A program made the position numbers and the translations under genes. This document shows positions 16,022-24,591 of a stretch of DNA of 64,000 nucleotides, piece after piece. The DNA lies in assembly GCF_048553715.1 (NCBI RefSeq), contig NZ_JBLZNC010000006.1, positions 124,001-188,000 of the forward strand, written 5' to 3'. The notes beneath the pieces are model-generated. The model saw only the letters and a program-made list of their open reading frames with translations. It did not search any database and was not told the DNA's origin. How positions within the stretch are numbered: position 1 is the first letter of the stretch; each line of letters begins with the position of its first letter. Origin of the DNA: Sagittula sp048553715 (GTDB lineage: Bacteria > Pseudomonadota > Alphaproteobacteria > Rhodobacterales > Rhodobacteraceae).

Positions 16022-16996
16022 TTAGCGCCGCCCCCACCGCGTCCGCCGACCGGGCAGGGGTTGGTTGCGTGTCTGTTCTCGCAAAAAGACAAACAGCCCC
16101 GCGCCGATGATCAGGGCGCAGCCGATCCATGTGGCCACGGTCGGCCATTCGCCAAACGTCACCCAGCCCCAAAAGATCGCCAGCGGCAGGCCGATGTATT
16201 CGAACGGGGCGATGGTGGCGGCGTCCGCCATACGGTAGGCGGCGCTCAGGCAATAGCCGACCATGCCTGAACACAGGCCCAGACCGATAAACACTGGCCA
16301 GTCCTCGGCCGTGGGCCATGTCCAGGCACGCAGCAGAAAGATCAGGCTTTCGTTTTCCACCCCTTCGGCAAAACGTCCGTCCCCTGCCACCAGAAAGAAG
16401 CCGGCAGACACCAGCAGGAAGGTGCCTTGGATATACACGGCCAAGGCCGAGGCACGGGTCGTCACCCCCAGTTTGCGCGTCAGCACTTGCATGAACGCAT
16501 AGGCCAGCGCGGCCAGAACGGGCAGCAACAGCACGCTGCGGTCCACGGACAGATCGGCGTTCCACGGCTGCTGCATCACCAGCACACCGGCAAACCCGAC
16601 AACCACCGCGCCAAGCCGCAGCGGACCGACCTTTTCGCCCAGCAAAGGGATCGACAGCAGCGTGATGAACAGCGGCGCGACAAAGAACAGCGCCGTGGCC
16701 TGCCCAAGGGGCAGAACGGCGACGGCGGCGTAGAACGTCATATTGGCCGTCACCACCAGAAGCCCGCGCAGCACATGCGGCCAAGGGGTCGAGGTGCGCA
16801 GCAGATGAAGCCCGCCTTCGTAGAACACCAGACCGAGGGTAAAGACCAGCCCGATGGCAGAGCGTGTGAACACCATCTGATGCAGGGGATAGCCGCCGGA
16901 CAACACCTTGATCAAAAGATCATTCACCGAGATGACGACCACCCCGATACAAATGAGTAAAATGCCGAGGGCGGGATTGTCTGCTTTGCTGTTCAT
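16022..16996 (-). CDS. EamA/DMT-family transporter
   Basis: 324 residues from the ATG at 16996 (MNSKADNPALGILLICIG). About ten hydrophobic segments arranged as two EamA repeats, the usual drug/metabolite transporter layout. Substrate not evident. The frame extends to 17080 but upstream residues are not DMT-like. It is convergent with hemC (17 bp apart) and divergent from the ABC ATPase gene at 17130. Confidence 0.87.
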   Translation of the reverse strand: MNSKADNPALGILLICIGVVVISVNDLLIKVLSGGYPLHQMVFTRSAIGLVFTLGLVFYEGGLHLLRTSTPWPHVLRGLLVVTANMTFYAAVAVLPLGQATALFFVAPLFITLLSIPLLGEKVGPLRLGAVVVGFAGVLVMQQPWNADLSVDRSVLLLPVLAALAYAFMQVLTRKLGVTTRASALAVYIQGTFLLVSAGFFLVAGDGRFAEGVENESLIFLLRAWTWPTAEDWPVFIGLGLCSGMVGYCLSAAYRMADAATIAPFEYIGLPLAIFWGWVTFGEWPTVATWIGCALIIGAGLFVFLREQTRNQPLPGRRTRWGRR

Positions 16997-17129
16997 GCCC
17001 CGCTGATAGCAGGAAGCATGCTGCCAGCATATGTCATAAAACGTCATGAAGATAAGATATGCAGTTTTGCACAATTGCATTCCAAACCGGCGGGTTTACC
17101 TTCGCCCTGCGCAAATGAAAGGCATTCCC

Positions 17130-18065
17130 ATGGCGATGGTCGATATCAAGGGCGTCAAGAAACGCTATGACGGTGGGTTCGAGGCGCTCAAAGGCGTCGA
17201 TCTGTCCATCCAAGAAGGCGAGATCCTCGCTTTGCTGGGGCCGAACGGGGCGGGCAAGACAACGCTTATCTCGATTATCTGCGGCATTGCCCTGCCCAGC
17301 GAGGGCAGCATTACCGTCGGCGGACACGACACGATCACCGACTACCGCGCGGCCCGTAGCCTGATCGGTTTGGTGCCGCAGGAAATCAATCTGGAGCCCT
17401 TTGAACGGGTGATCAATGCGGTGAACTTTTCGCGCGGGCTGTTCGGCATGCCGCAAGACCCTGCGAAAACAGAGAAAATCCTGCGCCAGCTTTCGCTTTG
17501 GGACAAGCGCAACAACCAGATCAAGGAGCTGTCAGGCGGGATGAAGCGCCGCGTTCTGATTGCCAAGGCGCTGGCGCACGAACCGCGCGTGCTGTTTCTG
17601 GATGAACCGACCGCAGGCGTCGACGTAGAGCTGCGCCGCGAGATGTGGGACACGGTCGCCGAGCTCAAGGCGGACGGTGTGACCATCATCCTGACCACCC
17701 ATTATATCGAAGAAGCCGAAGCCATGGCCGACCGTGTCGGGGTCATCAATCGCGGGCAGATCCTGCTGGTTGAGGACAAGGACGTTCTGATGTCGCGCAT
17801 GGGGCAAAAGGCGCTGCGCATCGATCTGGTCACGCCGGTCGACACCATCCCCGAGGCATTGGCCGATTTCAACCTGACGCGCTCGCAGGATGGGCAGAGC
17901 CTGACCTATCTGTACGACACAAACGCGGAACGCTCCGGCATCGGGTCGCTGATGTCCGCGCTCAGCGGGGCGGGTCTGATGGTGCGCGATGTGCAGACCC
18001 ATCAGAATTCGCTCGAAGATATTTTCGTAGGCCTCGTCGCCGAACAAGAAGGAGACGCGGCATGA
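17130..18065 (+). CDS. ABC-2 type exporter ATP-binding protein
   Basis: 311 residues from the ATG at 17130 (MAMVDIKGVKKRYDGGFEALKG), preceded by AAAGG. Walker A GPNGAGKTTL, signature LSGGMKRRVLIAKAL, Walker B VLFLDEPTAGVD and a switch His in ILTTHYIEEAEAM. It is closest in style to YadG-like ATPases that power ABC-2 permeases. The stop overlaps the downstream permease start by 4 bp (ATGA). Substrate unknown. Confidence 0.92.
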   Translation: MAMVDIKGVKKRYDGGFEALKGVDLSIQEGEILALLGPNGAGKTTLISIICGIALPSEGSITVGGHDTITDYRAARSLIGLVPQEINLEPFERVINAVNFSRGLFGMPQDPAKTEKILRQLSLWDKRNNQIKELSGGMKRRVLIAKALAHEPRVLFLDEPTAGVDVELRREMWDTVAELKADGVTIILTTHYIEEAEAMADRVGVINRGQILLVEDKDVLMSRMGQKALRIDLVTPVDTIPEALADFNLTRSQDGQSLTYLYDTNAERSGIGSLMSALSGAGLMVRDVQTHQNSLEDIFVGLVAEQEGDAA

Positions 18066-18823
18066 ACTGGTATGCCATCCGCGCGATTTACCGGTTCGAG
18101 ATGAACCGCTTTTTCCGCACGCTGTTCCAAAGCTTTATCTCGCCCGTCATCTCGACGTCGCTGTATTTCGTCGTCTTTGGCGCGGCCATCGGATCGCGCA
18201 TCGAAGAGGTCGAAGGCGTGCCCTACGGCGCCTTCATCGTACCGGGGCTGATCATGCTGTCGGTGATGACCCAAGGGCTGTCGAACGGCTCTTTCGGGAT
18301 CTATTTTCCGAAATTTGTCGGCACAATTTACGAGCTGCTGTCTGCGCCGGTGAACTTTTTCGAGATTGTGATGGGCTATGTCGGGGCGGCGGCCACCAAG
18401 GCCCTGTTTATCGGGGTGGTGATCCTTGGCACCTCAGCCCTGTTTGTCGATTTGCAGATACAGCATCCGTTGGCGATGATCCTGTTTATGGTGCTGACCT
18501 GCGTCAGCTTTGCCCTGTTCGGGTTTATCATCGGGATCTGGGCCAAAAGCTTTGAGCAGTTGCAGCTGGTGCCATTGCTGGTTGTCACGCCTTTGGTTTT
18601 TCTGGGCGGGTCGTTTTATTCGATTTCGATGCTGCCGCCGGTTTGGCAGACGATCACCATGTTCAATCCGGTGGTTTACCTGATCTCCGGCTTCCGCTGG
18701 GCGTTCTTTGGTCTGGCAGATGTGCCGGTGGGAATTTCGCTGATGGCGATCACCGGCTTCTTTGCGCTGTGTCTGGGCATCATCTGGTGGATCTTCCGCA
18801 CGGGCTGGCGCATCCGCAGCTGA
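18062..18823 (+). CDS. ABC-2 type exporter permease
   Basis: 253 residues with six hydrophobic segments and the ABC-2 landmark TPLVFLGGSFYSISMLPPVWQ before the last spans (YadH-like). The start overlaps the ATPase stop by 4 bp, so the two form one inner-membrane exporter. A GC-rich hairpin follows at 18838-18863. Confidence 0.92.
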   Translation: MNWYAIRAIYRFEMNRFFRTLFQSFISPVISTSLYFVVFGAAIGSRIEEVEGVPYGAFIVPGLIMLSVMTQGLSNGSFGIYFPKFVGTIYELLSAPVNFFEIVMGYVGAAATKALFIGVVILGTSALFVDLQIQHPLAMILFMVLTCVSFALFGFIIGIWAKSFEQLQLVPLLVVTPLVFLGGSFYSISMLPPVWQTITMFNPVVYLISGFRWAFFGLADVPVGISLMAITGFFALCLGIIWWIFRTGWRIRS

Positions 18824-18837
18824 TCCCACAGGCGAAT

Positions 18838-18863
18838 CAGACCCGCTGTGGGTGGCGGGTCTG
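18838..18863 (+). terminator. hairpin downstream of the ABC-2 exporter operon
   Basis: CAGACCCGC (18838-18846) and GCGGGTCTG (18855-18863) are perfectly complementary with an 8-nt loop. There is no T-run, so it is either a Rho-assisted or weak terminator, or an mRNA-end stabiliser. Confidence 0.5.
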
Positions 18864-19014
18864 GCATGGCCCTAATGCCGGGATGTCGCCTGTGGGAAAA
18901 TGCGTGTCGCAGACAGATCACCTGCTGTGGTGCGGCAAGAAACCCCTTGTTTCATGGCGACATAAGGGTCGTTTTCCGGCCAGACCGGCGACGTTTCGAC
19001 AGGCAGTCTGGTGC

Positions 19015-19035
19015 ATGCGGATGGGGCATCCGCAT
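19015..19035. promoter_or_regulatory. 21-bp perfect palindrome upstream of the cupin gene (candidate operator)
   Basis: ATGCGGATG-GGG-CATCCGCAT: perfect 9-bp arms around a GGG spacer, ending 31 bp before the cupin ATG. The RBS AAAGGAG follows at about 19052. Symmetry and position suggest a repressor operator or an mRNA hairpin in the leader. No regulator gene lies next to it in this window. Confidence 0.45.
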
Positions 19036-19066
19036 TGCGCCACGGCCACGATAAAGGAGCGTCGCC

Positions 19067-19522
19067 ATGCCCGATTTCATCTCCGACAGCCTGTCCGATT
19101 TCGGCCAGTTCGATCTGACAACCGCCGCGCTTGCGGCCTTGCCCGTGGTGGCAAATGCGGACCACGCCCCGTTGGAGGGCGGCGAGGACCCGGCCTTTGG
19201 CACCGTGCGCTGGCGCACGTTGTTTGACGGCGACAAAACGGCCACGTCGTCGATGGTTCTGGGCGTGGCAGAGTTTGGTCCCGAAGGCACCTTGTTGCCG
19301 CATCGCCATAGCCCGTCAGAAATCTATTTCGGATTGTCCGGACAGGGCACAGTCACCATCGACGGGGTGGCCCATGACATCGGCCCCGGAGTGGCGGTCT
19401 ATGTGCCAGAAGACGCAGAACATGGCACCGTGGCGGGCCCCGACGGATTGCGGTTTCTCTATGTCTTTCCGCGCGACCGTTTTGCCGAAGTCGAATACAG
19501 GTTTTCGGCACAGTCGGTCTAG
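19067..19522 (+). CDS. cupin protein, candidate DddW-like DMSP lyase
   Basis: 151 residues, one cupin domain. Cupin motif 1 gives metal ligands His79, His81 and Glu85 (PHRHSPSEIYFGLSG), and motif 2 gives His119 (VPEDAEHGTV). Tyr87 follows Glu85 in the order E-x-Y-x3-S-G, the pattern described for cupin-type DMSP lyases, where the tyrosine takes part in catalysis. Length and layout resemble Ruegeria DddW as I recall it. If so, it would cleave DMSP to dimethyl sulfide and acrylate in the cytoplasm. The alternative is a general cupin of unknown substrate. A good RBS (AAAGGAG) and a palindrome lie upstream; an MFS transporter gene follows. Confidence 0.8.
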   Translation: MPDFISDSLSDFGQFDLTTAALAALPVVANADHAPLEGGEDPAFGTVRWRTLFDGDKTATSSMVLGVAEFGPEGTLLPHRHSPSEIYFGLSGQGTVTIDGVAHDIGPGVAVYVPEDAEHGTVAGPDGLRFLYVFPRDRFAEVEYRFSAQSV

Positions 19523-19585
19523 GCGCATGCGGCGGGCATGTAATTTTGCTCGCCAAACAGCGATTGCGGCGCTACTGCAGTGCGC

Positions 19586-20815
19586 ATGAAACCTGTCGCC
19601 CTGTCTGATGCCCGCTCTTTGCCGTTTCACCGGCGTCCTTTGACGTTGTTGTTCTTGATGGCCATTGCGATGCCCTTGTCGTTTTCGACATGGTCGGCGT
19701 TGTTGAACAACTTTGTCATCGAAGCGGCGCAGTTCGACGGCTCTGACATCGGCTGGCTGCATACGGTGCGCGAGATCCCGGGCTTTCTGGCCATCGGCGT
19801 CATTCTGGTGCTGATGGTGATGCGAGAGCAGGTTCTGGCGCTCGTCTCGCTTGCGTTGCTGGGGGTGGCCACGGCGATCACAGCGTGGTTCCCGACGATG
19901 GGCGGGCTGCTGATGGTGACGTTGCTGTCTTCGATCGGCTTCCATTATTACGAGACCGTCAACCAGTCGCTGCAACTGCAATGGCTGTCCAAGGACCGTG
20001 CGCCGCAAATGCTGGGCTGGCTGATCACCGCAGGGTCGGGTGCGACCTTGATCGCCTATGGCATCATCGTGCTGACATGGGAAACGCTGGATCTGTCCTA
20101 TGACACGGTTTTCATGGTGTCGGGGGCGCTGACCCTGTTGATCGTGGGCTATTGCGCCTTGGCCTTTCCCCAATTCGAAAGCCCCAACTCGCAGGTCAAG
20201 AAATTCGTTCTGCGCCGCCGGTATTGGCTGTACTACGCGCTGCAATTCATGTCGGGCGCACGGCGTCAGATCTTTGTGGTGTTTGCCGGGTTCATGATGG
20301 TCGAACGGTTCGGCTTTGAGGTGCATGAGGTCACGGCGCTGTACCTGATCAACCTGCTGGCCAACATGGTGATCGGCCCGATTTTCGGACGCGCGGTGTT
20401 CCAGTTCGGCGAACGCAACACTTTGGTGTTTGAATACATCGGTCTGGCCATTGTGTTTGCGCTATATGGCGGGATCTACTGGTTTGGCTGGGGCGTGCTG
20501 CTGGCGTCGATACTATATGTGGTGGACCACTTGCTCTTTGCCATGGCGCTGGCGCTGAAGACATACTTCCAGAAGATCGCGGATCCCGGTGATATCGCGC
20601 CGACCGCTGCCGTGGCCTTTACCATCAACCACATCGCTGCGGTGTTTTTGCCCGCGCTTCTGGGCTATCTCTGGCTGGTCAATCCCGGTGCCGTGTTCGG
20701 GCTGGCCACTGGCATGGCCTTGGTGTCCTTGACGCTGGCCCTTATGATTCCGCGCCACCCTGCGCCGGGGAACGAGACGCGGTTTGCTCGGATGATGGCT
20801 GCACCTGCTGAATAA
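19586..20815 (+). CDS. MFS transporter
   Basis: About 409 residues from the ATG at 19586 (MKPVALSDARSLPFHRRPLTL), with about twelve hydrophobic segments and a central basic loop (KKFVLRRRYWLYY). Major facilitator proteins are proton- or solute-coupled inner-membrane carriers; the substrate is not evident. It is 63 bp after the cupin gene on the same strand, so cotranscription is possible. Its 3' end overlaps the convergent LTD-Hint gene by 74 bp. Confidence 0.85.
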   Translation: MKPVALSDARSLPFHRRPLTLLFLMAIAMPLSFSTWSALLNNFVIEAAQFDGSDIGWLHTVREIPGFLAIGVILVLMVMREQVLALVSLALLGVATAITAWFPTMGGLLMVTLLSSIGFHYYETVNQSLQLQWLSKDRAPQMLGWLITAGSGATLIAYGIIVLTWETLDLSYDTVFMVSGALTLLIVGYCALAFPQFESPNSQVKKFVLRRRYWLYYALQFMSGARRQIFVVFAGFMMVERFGFEVHEVTALYLINLLANMVIGPIFGRAVFQFGERNTLVFEYIGLAIVFALYGGIYWFGWGVLLASILYVVDHLLFAMALALKTYFQKIADPGDIAPTAAVAFTINHIAAVFLPALLGYLWLVNPGAVFGLATGMALVSLTLALMIPRHPAPGNETRFARMMAAPAE

Positions 20816-21971
20816 GCCGAGCTTTTGCGCTGATCCGCTGACGATGTAGCAGGGATTTCGGCGCATTTCCGGGTCGCAGCAGCGGGCGGGCCGTGGTGGC
20901 GATTGTTTGGCAATGCTGTAGACTGCGGCTGACATATTCGCCCGGATATAGGCTCTCGCTCCAACAGCCATGGGCCTGCACGATCTCATGACGGTCGAAC
21001 ACAAGATGTACGTAAGTCACGCGCCGCACCCCTGCCATTTGGCGAACCCCGCGCCGACCGATCAGCGTTTTTGCAGGGACAAGGCAGTCCCCTATTCCGG
21101 GCAGCCGGAGCAAGATCCGGTGCTGAGGAGAAACCCGCATCGTGGCGCTGGGCACAGCAGGTCCCAGCGCGTCCGGCTTGATCTCGATCGGTTTGTGACG
21201 CGAATCGGCCTTGGCGAAATTCAGCTTCCTCGACATGATCGCCTTAATCGGTTGAGGACCATGGTCCAACGTCCAGACCAATTGGCCCACGCTCAGCCGA
21301 TCTGCGCGGCACGGCCCTGAAGGCGTTTCAATCAGCGTGGCCGCGTCGAAGCAGATCACAACCCCACCATATGTATATTGCCCCGTCGCGTAGTCATACT
21401 GGTAGGAGAAACCGGCGTTTTGATCCTCGACCCCGGAATCGGCGGCTGCGTTGGACCGAGCGACCTCGCTGGTGCCGGTGAAGCCGGGCAAAGCGGTGAA
21501 ATCTGTCGGTCCGTCAACCGACAAATCCAGCACAATGTAGTCGCCGGTATTTGGGTTGAGCAGTGCGATACCTTCCACGCGTGTGGAATCCCCCCAACCC
21601 TCGGACAGAAGGTTGGTGTTCACGCCGCCGGACCCGGATTCGATACCGCCCTCGCTGGCTTCCTGAGCATTGCTAGCAGGGGAGCCGCTAATCTCGTTGA
21701 TAATGTGTAGGGTTTCGCCGGGCCCCAGCACCGTTCCGGGGGGGAAGACGTGATACAAGACATTTTGTGGGGGATCGTCGGCCCCGCCGCCGGTGGCGAT
21801 AGACCAAATTTCCCAGCCGCTGACATCCAAAGGGGCACTGCTGATGTTCGCGACAGAGACGAATTCATCCTCTTGGGTCAAAGTCCCATCGCCGTCGGAG
21901 TCGAATTCCGCCCCGCCGCTGTTGTCGCCATAAAGTTGGCTGATGATGACTCCGTGTAGTGCTGCGACCAT
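20742..21971 (-). CDS. lamin-tail-domain / Hint-domain protein
   Basis: 409 residues. Residues about 5-95 look like a lamin tail domain (EFVSVANISSAPLDVSGWEI, FPPGTVLGPGETLHIIN) with an embedded calcium-loop-like DSDGDGTLTQED at 24-35. A Hint (hedgehog/intein) domain starts at Cys207 (CFDAATLIETPSGP), with VSPQHRILL at 280-288 and HLVFDRHEIVQAHG near 322-335. Hint proteins of this type are common in Rhodobacteraceae and often secreted by type I systems, but RTX repeats and a signal peptide are absent. The last roughly 60 residues are basic and overlap the MFS gene antisense. Confidence 0.82.
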   Translation of the reverse strand: MVAALHGVIISQLYGDNSGGAEFDSDGDGTLTQEDEFVSVANISSAPLDVSGWEIWSIATGGGADDPPQNVLYHVFPPGTVLGPGETLHIINEISGSPASNAQEASEGGIESGSGGVNTNLLSEGWGDSTRVEGIALLNPNTGDYIVLDLSVDGPTDFTALPGFTGTSEVARSNAAADSGVEDQNAGFSYQYDYATGQYTYGGVVICFDAATLIETPSGPCRADRLSVGQLVWTLDHGPQPIKAIMSRKLNFAKADSRHKPIEIKPDALGPAVPSATMRVSPQHRILLRLPGIGDCLVPAKTLIGRRGVRQMAGVRRVTYVHLVFDRHEIVQAHGCWSESLYPGEYVSRSLQHCQTIATTARPLLRPGNAPKSLLHRQRISAKARLIQQVQPSSEQTASRSPAQGGAES

Positions 21972-22098
21972 GCCGAACCCTTTCGAGACGCGGCCAGCCT
22001 AAGCGGCAAGCCTTTCAAACGTGCTAAAGCCGATCTTCACCGTTTCCGTCGGAGACGTGCTGGTGTAAGGGCTGGCCCAACGCATATGGAGACACGCC

Positions 22099-22965
22099 AT
22101 GCCCACCTGGACCGCATTTACCAAGCTGAACGACAAAGCCCGTGCCGAAAAGCTCGGCCTCGCCATGGAGGATCTGGAGCCGGAACCCACGGGCGTCGGC
22201 GTCTTCGAGATCGAGGACGGCAGCGGTCTGTGGGAGGTTGCTGGCTATTTCATCGAAGAGCCCAGCGATATGGAGCTGACCCTACTGGCGGTCGCCTTCG
22301 AGGCACAGCCCTTTGTCATTTCCGAAGTGCCGGACACCGACTGGGTGGACAAGGTACGCCGTGAATTGACGCCGGTGGTTGCGGGCCGCTTCTTTGTCTA
22401 CGGCAGCCATGATGCGGACAAGATCCCCGAAGGGGCCGAGCCGCTGTTGATCGAGGCGGCGATGGCCTTTGGCACCGGCCACCACGGCACGACCCAAGGC
22501 TGTCTGGAGGCGCTGGACGCGCTCGCCAATGACGGGTTTGTGGGCAAGAACGTGGCCGATATCGGCTGTGGTACTGCCGTGCTGGGCATGGCGGCCGCGC
22601 GCATCTGGTCCGATCCGGTGATCGTGTCGGACATCGACGAAGTGGCGGTCGAGGTGGCAGAGGCGAACGTGCGGGCGAACGGTCTGGAGGGCAAGGTGAT
22701 CTGCGTCGAAGCCGCCGGTTTCGAAAATGACGCGCTGCATGACCGCGCGCCTTTTGATCTGGTGTTTGCCAACATCCTGAAGCAGCCGTTGATCGATCTT
22801 GCCCCGTCAATGAAAGCCCATGTGGCGGAAGGCGGTTATATGATCCTGTCGGGCATCCTGACCCGTCAGGCTGACGAGGTCGCCGCCGCCTATGCCGAAC
22901 AGGGCATCAAGGAACTGCGGCGCGGTGTGATCGGGGATTGGGTGACTTTGGTTTTGCAGGCCTGA
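22099..22965 (+). CDS. prmA: ribosomal protein L11 methyltransferase
   Basis: 288 residues (MPTWTAFTKLNDKARAEKLG). An N-terminal substrate-recognition domain is followed by a SAM domain with the PrmA signature FGTGHHGTTQGCLEAL, motif I DIGCGTAVLGMAAAR and the NILKQPL catalytic loop. PrmA trimethylates several amino groups of L11 in the cytoplasm. It is divergent from the LTD-Hint gene and appears monocistronic. Confidence 0.93.
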   Translation: MPTWTAFTKLNDKARAEKLGLAMEDLEPEPTGVGVFEIEDGSGLWEVAGYFIEEPSDMELTLLAVAFEAQPFVISEVPDTDWVDKVRRELTPVVAGRFFVYGSHDADKIPEGAEPLLIEAAMAFGTGHHGTTQGCLEALDALANDGFVGKNVADIGCGTAVLGMAAARIWSDPVIVSDIDEVAVEVAEANVRANGLEGKVICVEAAGFENDALHDRAPFDLVFANILKQPLIDLAPSMKAHVAEGGYMILSGILTRQADEVAAAYAEQGIKELRRGVIGDWVTLVLQA

Positions 22966-23110
22966 GCATCTGAAGCTCTGAGGGTTGGCGCCAAATTAAG
23001 TTTGGTTAACGTCAACTTTGCGTAAAAGTCGCGGCAAATGCCGCAATTGTGCCACAATCTTTGGCTAAAAATGTGTCCAACCGGTGGGGGCCGGTTGGTA
23101 CGAGGCTGCT

Positions 23111-23458
23111 ATGGCAGATGCATTTACAGATTTCCGGCGCCGCGAAACGGCTGTCCGCCGCAAGCACACCCGCATGGCCGAGGGTTATGTGACCAAGCTG
23201 GACAAACGCACCGGCGTCTATGTTCAGGTCCCCGACAACAAGGTTTCAGGATGGTCCGCGCGTTGGTTGGTGCGTCTCGTGGCCTTGTTCATCGCTTTCA
23301 AGGTCATGTTGCTGACCGGTTTGGGCGTCGACACCTATCAGACCCATCTGGCAACCCTGTCGGACGGGAGCCCGTTTGAGCAGCTGGGCGCATGGTTTCT
23401 GGGTCTTGATCCCGTGACGCGCGGTCTGTCCCAGATTGTGGGCACGCTCATCGGGTGA
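23111..23458 (+). CDS. small hypothetical protein with one membrane segment
   Basis: 115 residues from the ATG at 23111 (MADAFTDFRRRETAVRRKHTRMAEGY), preceded by ACGAGG. The basic N-terminal half is followed by one hydrophobic segment (WLVRLVALFIAFKVMLLTGLG) and a C-terminal tail. No named family is recognised. The upstream gap carries TTAAGTTTGGTTAAC near 22997 and a TGCCACAATCTTTGG stretch near 23048 resembling the repeats at 9491-9530. A strong terminator follows. Confidence 0.7.
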   Translation: MADAFTDFRRRETAVRRKHTRMAEGYVTKLDKRTGVYVQVPDNKVSGWSARWLVRLVALFIAFKVMLLTGLGVDTYQTHLATLSDGSPFEQLGAWFLGLDPVTRGLSQIVGTLIG

Positions 23459-23480
23459 TCTTCACCGTTATCCAAAACAA

Positions 23481-23515
23481 AAGGCCGCGCCTCCTGCCAG
23501 AGACGCGGCCTTTTT
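23481..23515. terminator. bidirectional intrinsic terminator
   Basis: AAGGCCGCG (23481-23489) and CGCGGCCTT (23504-23512) form a 9-bp stem with a CCTCC-containing loop, flanked by AAAA before and TTTTT after. It separates the plus-strand membrane protein gene from the convergent DUF1127 gene and can terminate both. Confidence 0.85.
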
Positions 23516-23534
23516 CATGGGGCTGCCTTACGAC

Positions 23535-23774
23535 TTAGCGACGTGCCGCGGCGTCGATGTCGGCGCGGGACAGGCCGATGTCGTTCAATTCGCGGTCGGT
23601 CAGGGCCGACAGGCTTTTGCGTGTTGCGCGCACGTCGTTCCATGTCGCGATCATGCCGATCAGCGATGCAAAGAAGTTGCCGGAGCGAACTGCGCCGGAC
23701 TGTGCGGGGGCGAAGTTCATGAAGGTGCCGATGCGGTAGCCGGAGCCGTGCATGTCAGAAGTGTTGAAGGCCAT
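23535..23774 (-). CDS. DUF1127 protein
   Basis: 79 residues. The C-terminal DUF1127 (YjiS-like) core reads LSALTDRELNDIGLSRADIDAAARR, preceded by RATRKS. The family is widespread in alphaproteobacteria; small DUF1127 proteins have been linked to RNA turnover and phosphate metabolism in other species, but the role here is unknown. The N-terminal 30 residues are a loop-rich extension. The gene shares a strong terminator with its convergent neighbour. Confidence 0.88.
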   Translation of the reverse strand: MAFNTSDMHGSGYRIGTFMNFAPAQSGAVRSGNFFASLIGMIATWNDVRATRKSLSALTDRELNDIGLSRADIDAAARR

Positions 23775-24096
23775 TGGGGTGCTCTCGATAGGGGGTGTTT
23801 GAAGTTTTCAAAGCGCACGTAATTTAGGCGATGCCGTCCCACAAGCCGTCGTTTTTGCATGGGTTCCCTGTCCAGATTGCATAGCTCGATTGCGTGTTAA
23901 CTAACTGTTATAAAGCGCAAAAATCCGCCTGCTGCGCGTGTCGTTTTTAGCGCTAAAGGTGGCGATTTCAGACCTTGGATTTGGCCTGATGTCGGATTTC
24001 GCCAAAGCATGTCGTTTTTGATCTGCGGGTATTAACCTTGGCGTTTGTTCGCGTTTCGTGCTACTTGGTGCGACAAAACAACAAGATTGGGCAGAG
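23775..24096. other. 322-bp AT-richer divergent intergenic region
   Basis: It lies between the DUF1127 and ruvC starts and is visibly richer in A/T than its surroundings. It contains TTAACTAACTGTTA near 23898, paired GTCGTTTTTAG / GTCGTTTTTGA stretches near 23940 and 24011, and TATTAACC near 24030. It probably holds promoters for both genes. No ORF, RNA gene or clear hairpin is supported. Confidence 0.4.
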
Positions 24097-24591
24097 ATGC
24101 GGGTTTTGGGCATTGATCCGGGGTTGCGACACCTTGGATGGGGCGTGATCGACGTCGATGGCAGCCGCTTGCGGCACGTCGCAAACGGGGTTTGCGATTC
24201 GGAGGGGGGCGAGGACCTGTCTTTGCGACTGCTGTCCTTGCATGGCCAGTTGACGCGGGTCTTCCAGACGTATCAGCCCGATCAGGCCGCCATTGAAAAG
24301 ACATTCGTGAACAAGGACGCTGTGGGCACGCTGAAGCTGGGCCAGGCGCGCGGGGTCGCGTTGTTGGTGCCGGCGCAGTTTGGCCTGTCGGTGGGGGAAT
24401 ACGCTCCCAATCAGGTGAAAAAGACCGTGGTGGGCGTGGGCCATGCGGACAAAAAGCAGGTGCAGCACATGGTGATGATGCAATTGCCGGGCTGCAAGCT
24501 GGCAGGGCCTGACGCCGCAGACGCTTTGGCCATTGCCATTTGTCACGCCCATCAATCCGGAGTTCAACGCATGAAGGTACGCGCATCATGA
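24097..24591 (+). CDS. ruvC: Holliday junction endonuclease RuvC
   Basis: 164 residues from the ATG at 24097 (MRVLGIDPGLRHLGWGV). The acidic catalytic set is present: Asp7, Glu67 (AAIEKTF), Asp139 and Asp142 (GPDAADALAIAICH). RuvC is a dimeric resolvase that cuts Holliday junctions. The stop overlaps ruvA by 4 bp (ATGA), giving the order ruvC-ruvA-ruvB. Confidence 0.96.
   Translation: MRVLGIDPGLRHLGWGVIDVDGSRLRHVANGVCDSEGGEDLSLRLLSLHGQLTRVFQTYQPDQAAIEKTFVNKDAVGTLKLGQARGVALLVPAQFGLSVGEYAPNQVKKTVVGVGHADKKQVQHMVMMQLPGCKLAGPDAADALAIAICHAHQSGVQRMKVRAS

Noticed and set aside
13932..16784. A 950-codon open frame on the minus strand running from hemE through the antisense of hemC
   Set aside because: Only the part below 14960 matches HemE; the rest is antisense to hemC and has no family features, an effect of high GC content.
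22990..23012. Possible CtrA box (TTAAGTTTGGTTAAC)
   Set aside because: The spacer is 6 bp rather than the usual 7, and one site without other support is not enough to list as a regulatory feature.
23481..23515. A CCUCC-loop small RNA resembling Rhodobacter sRNAs
   Set aside because: A single hairpin with flanking A and T runs between convergent genes is better explained as a bidirectional terminator.
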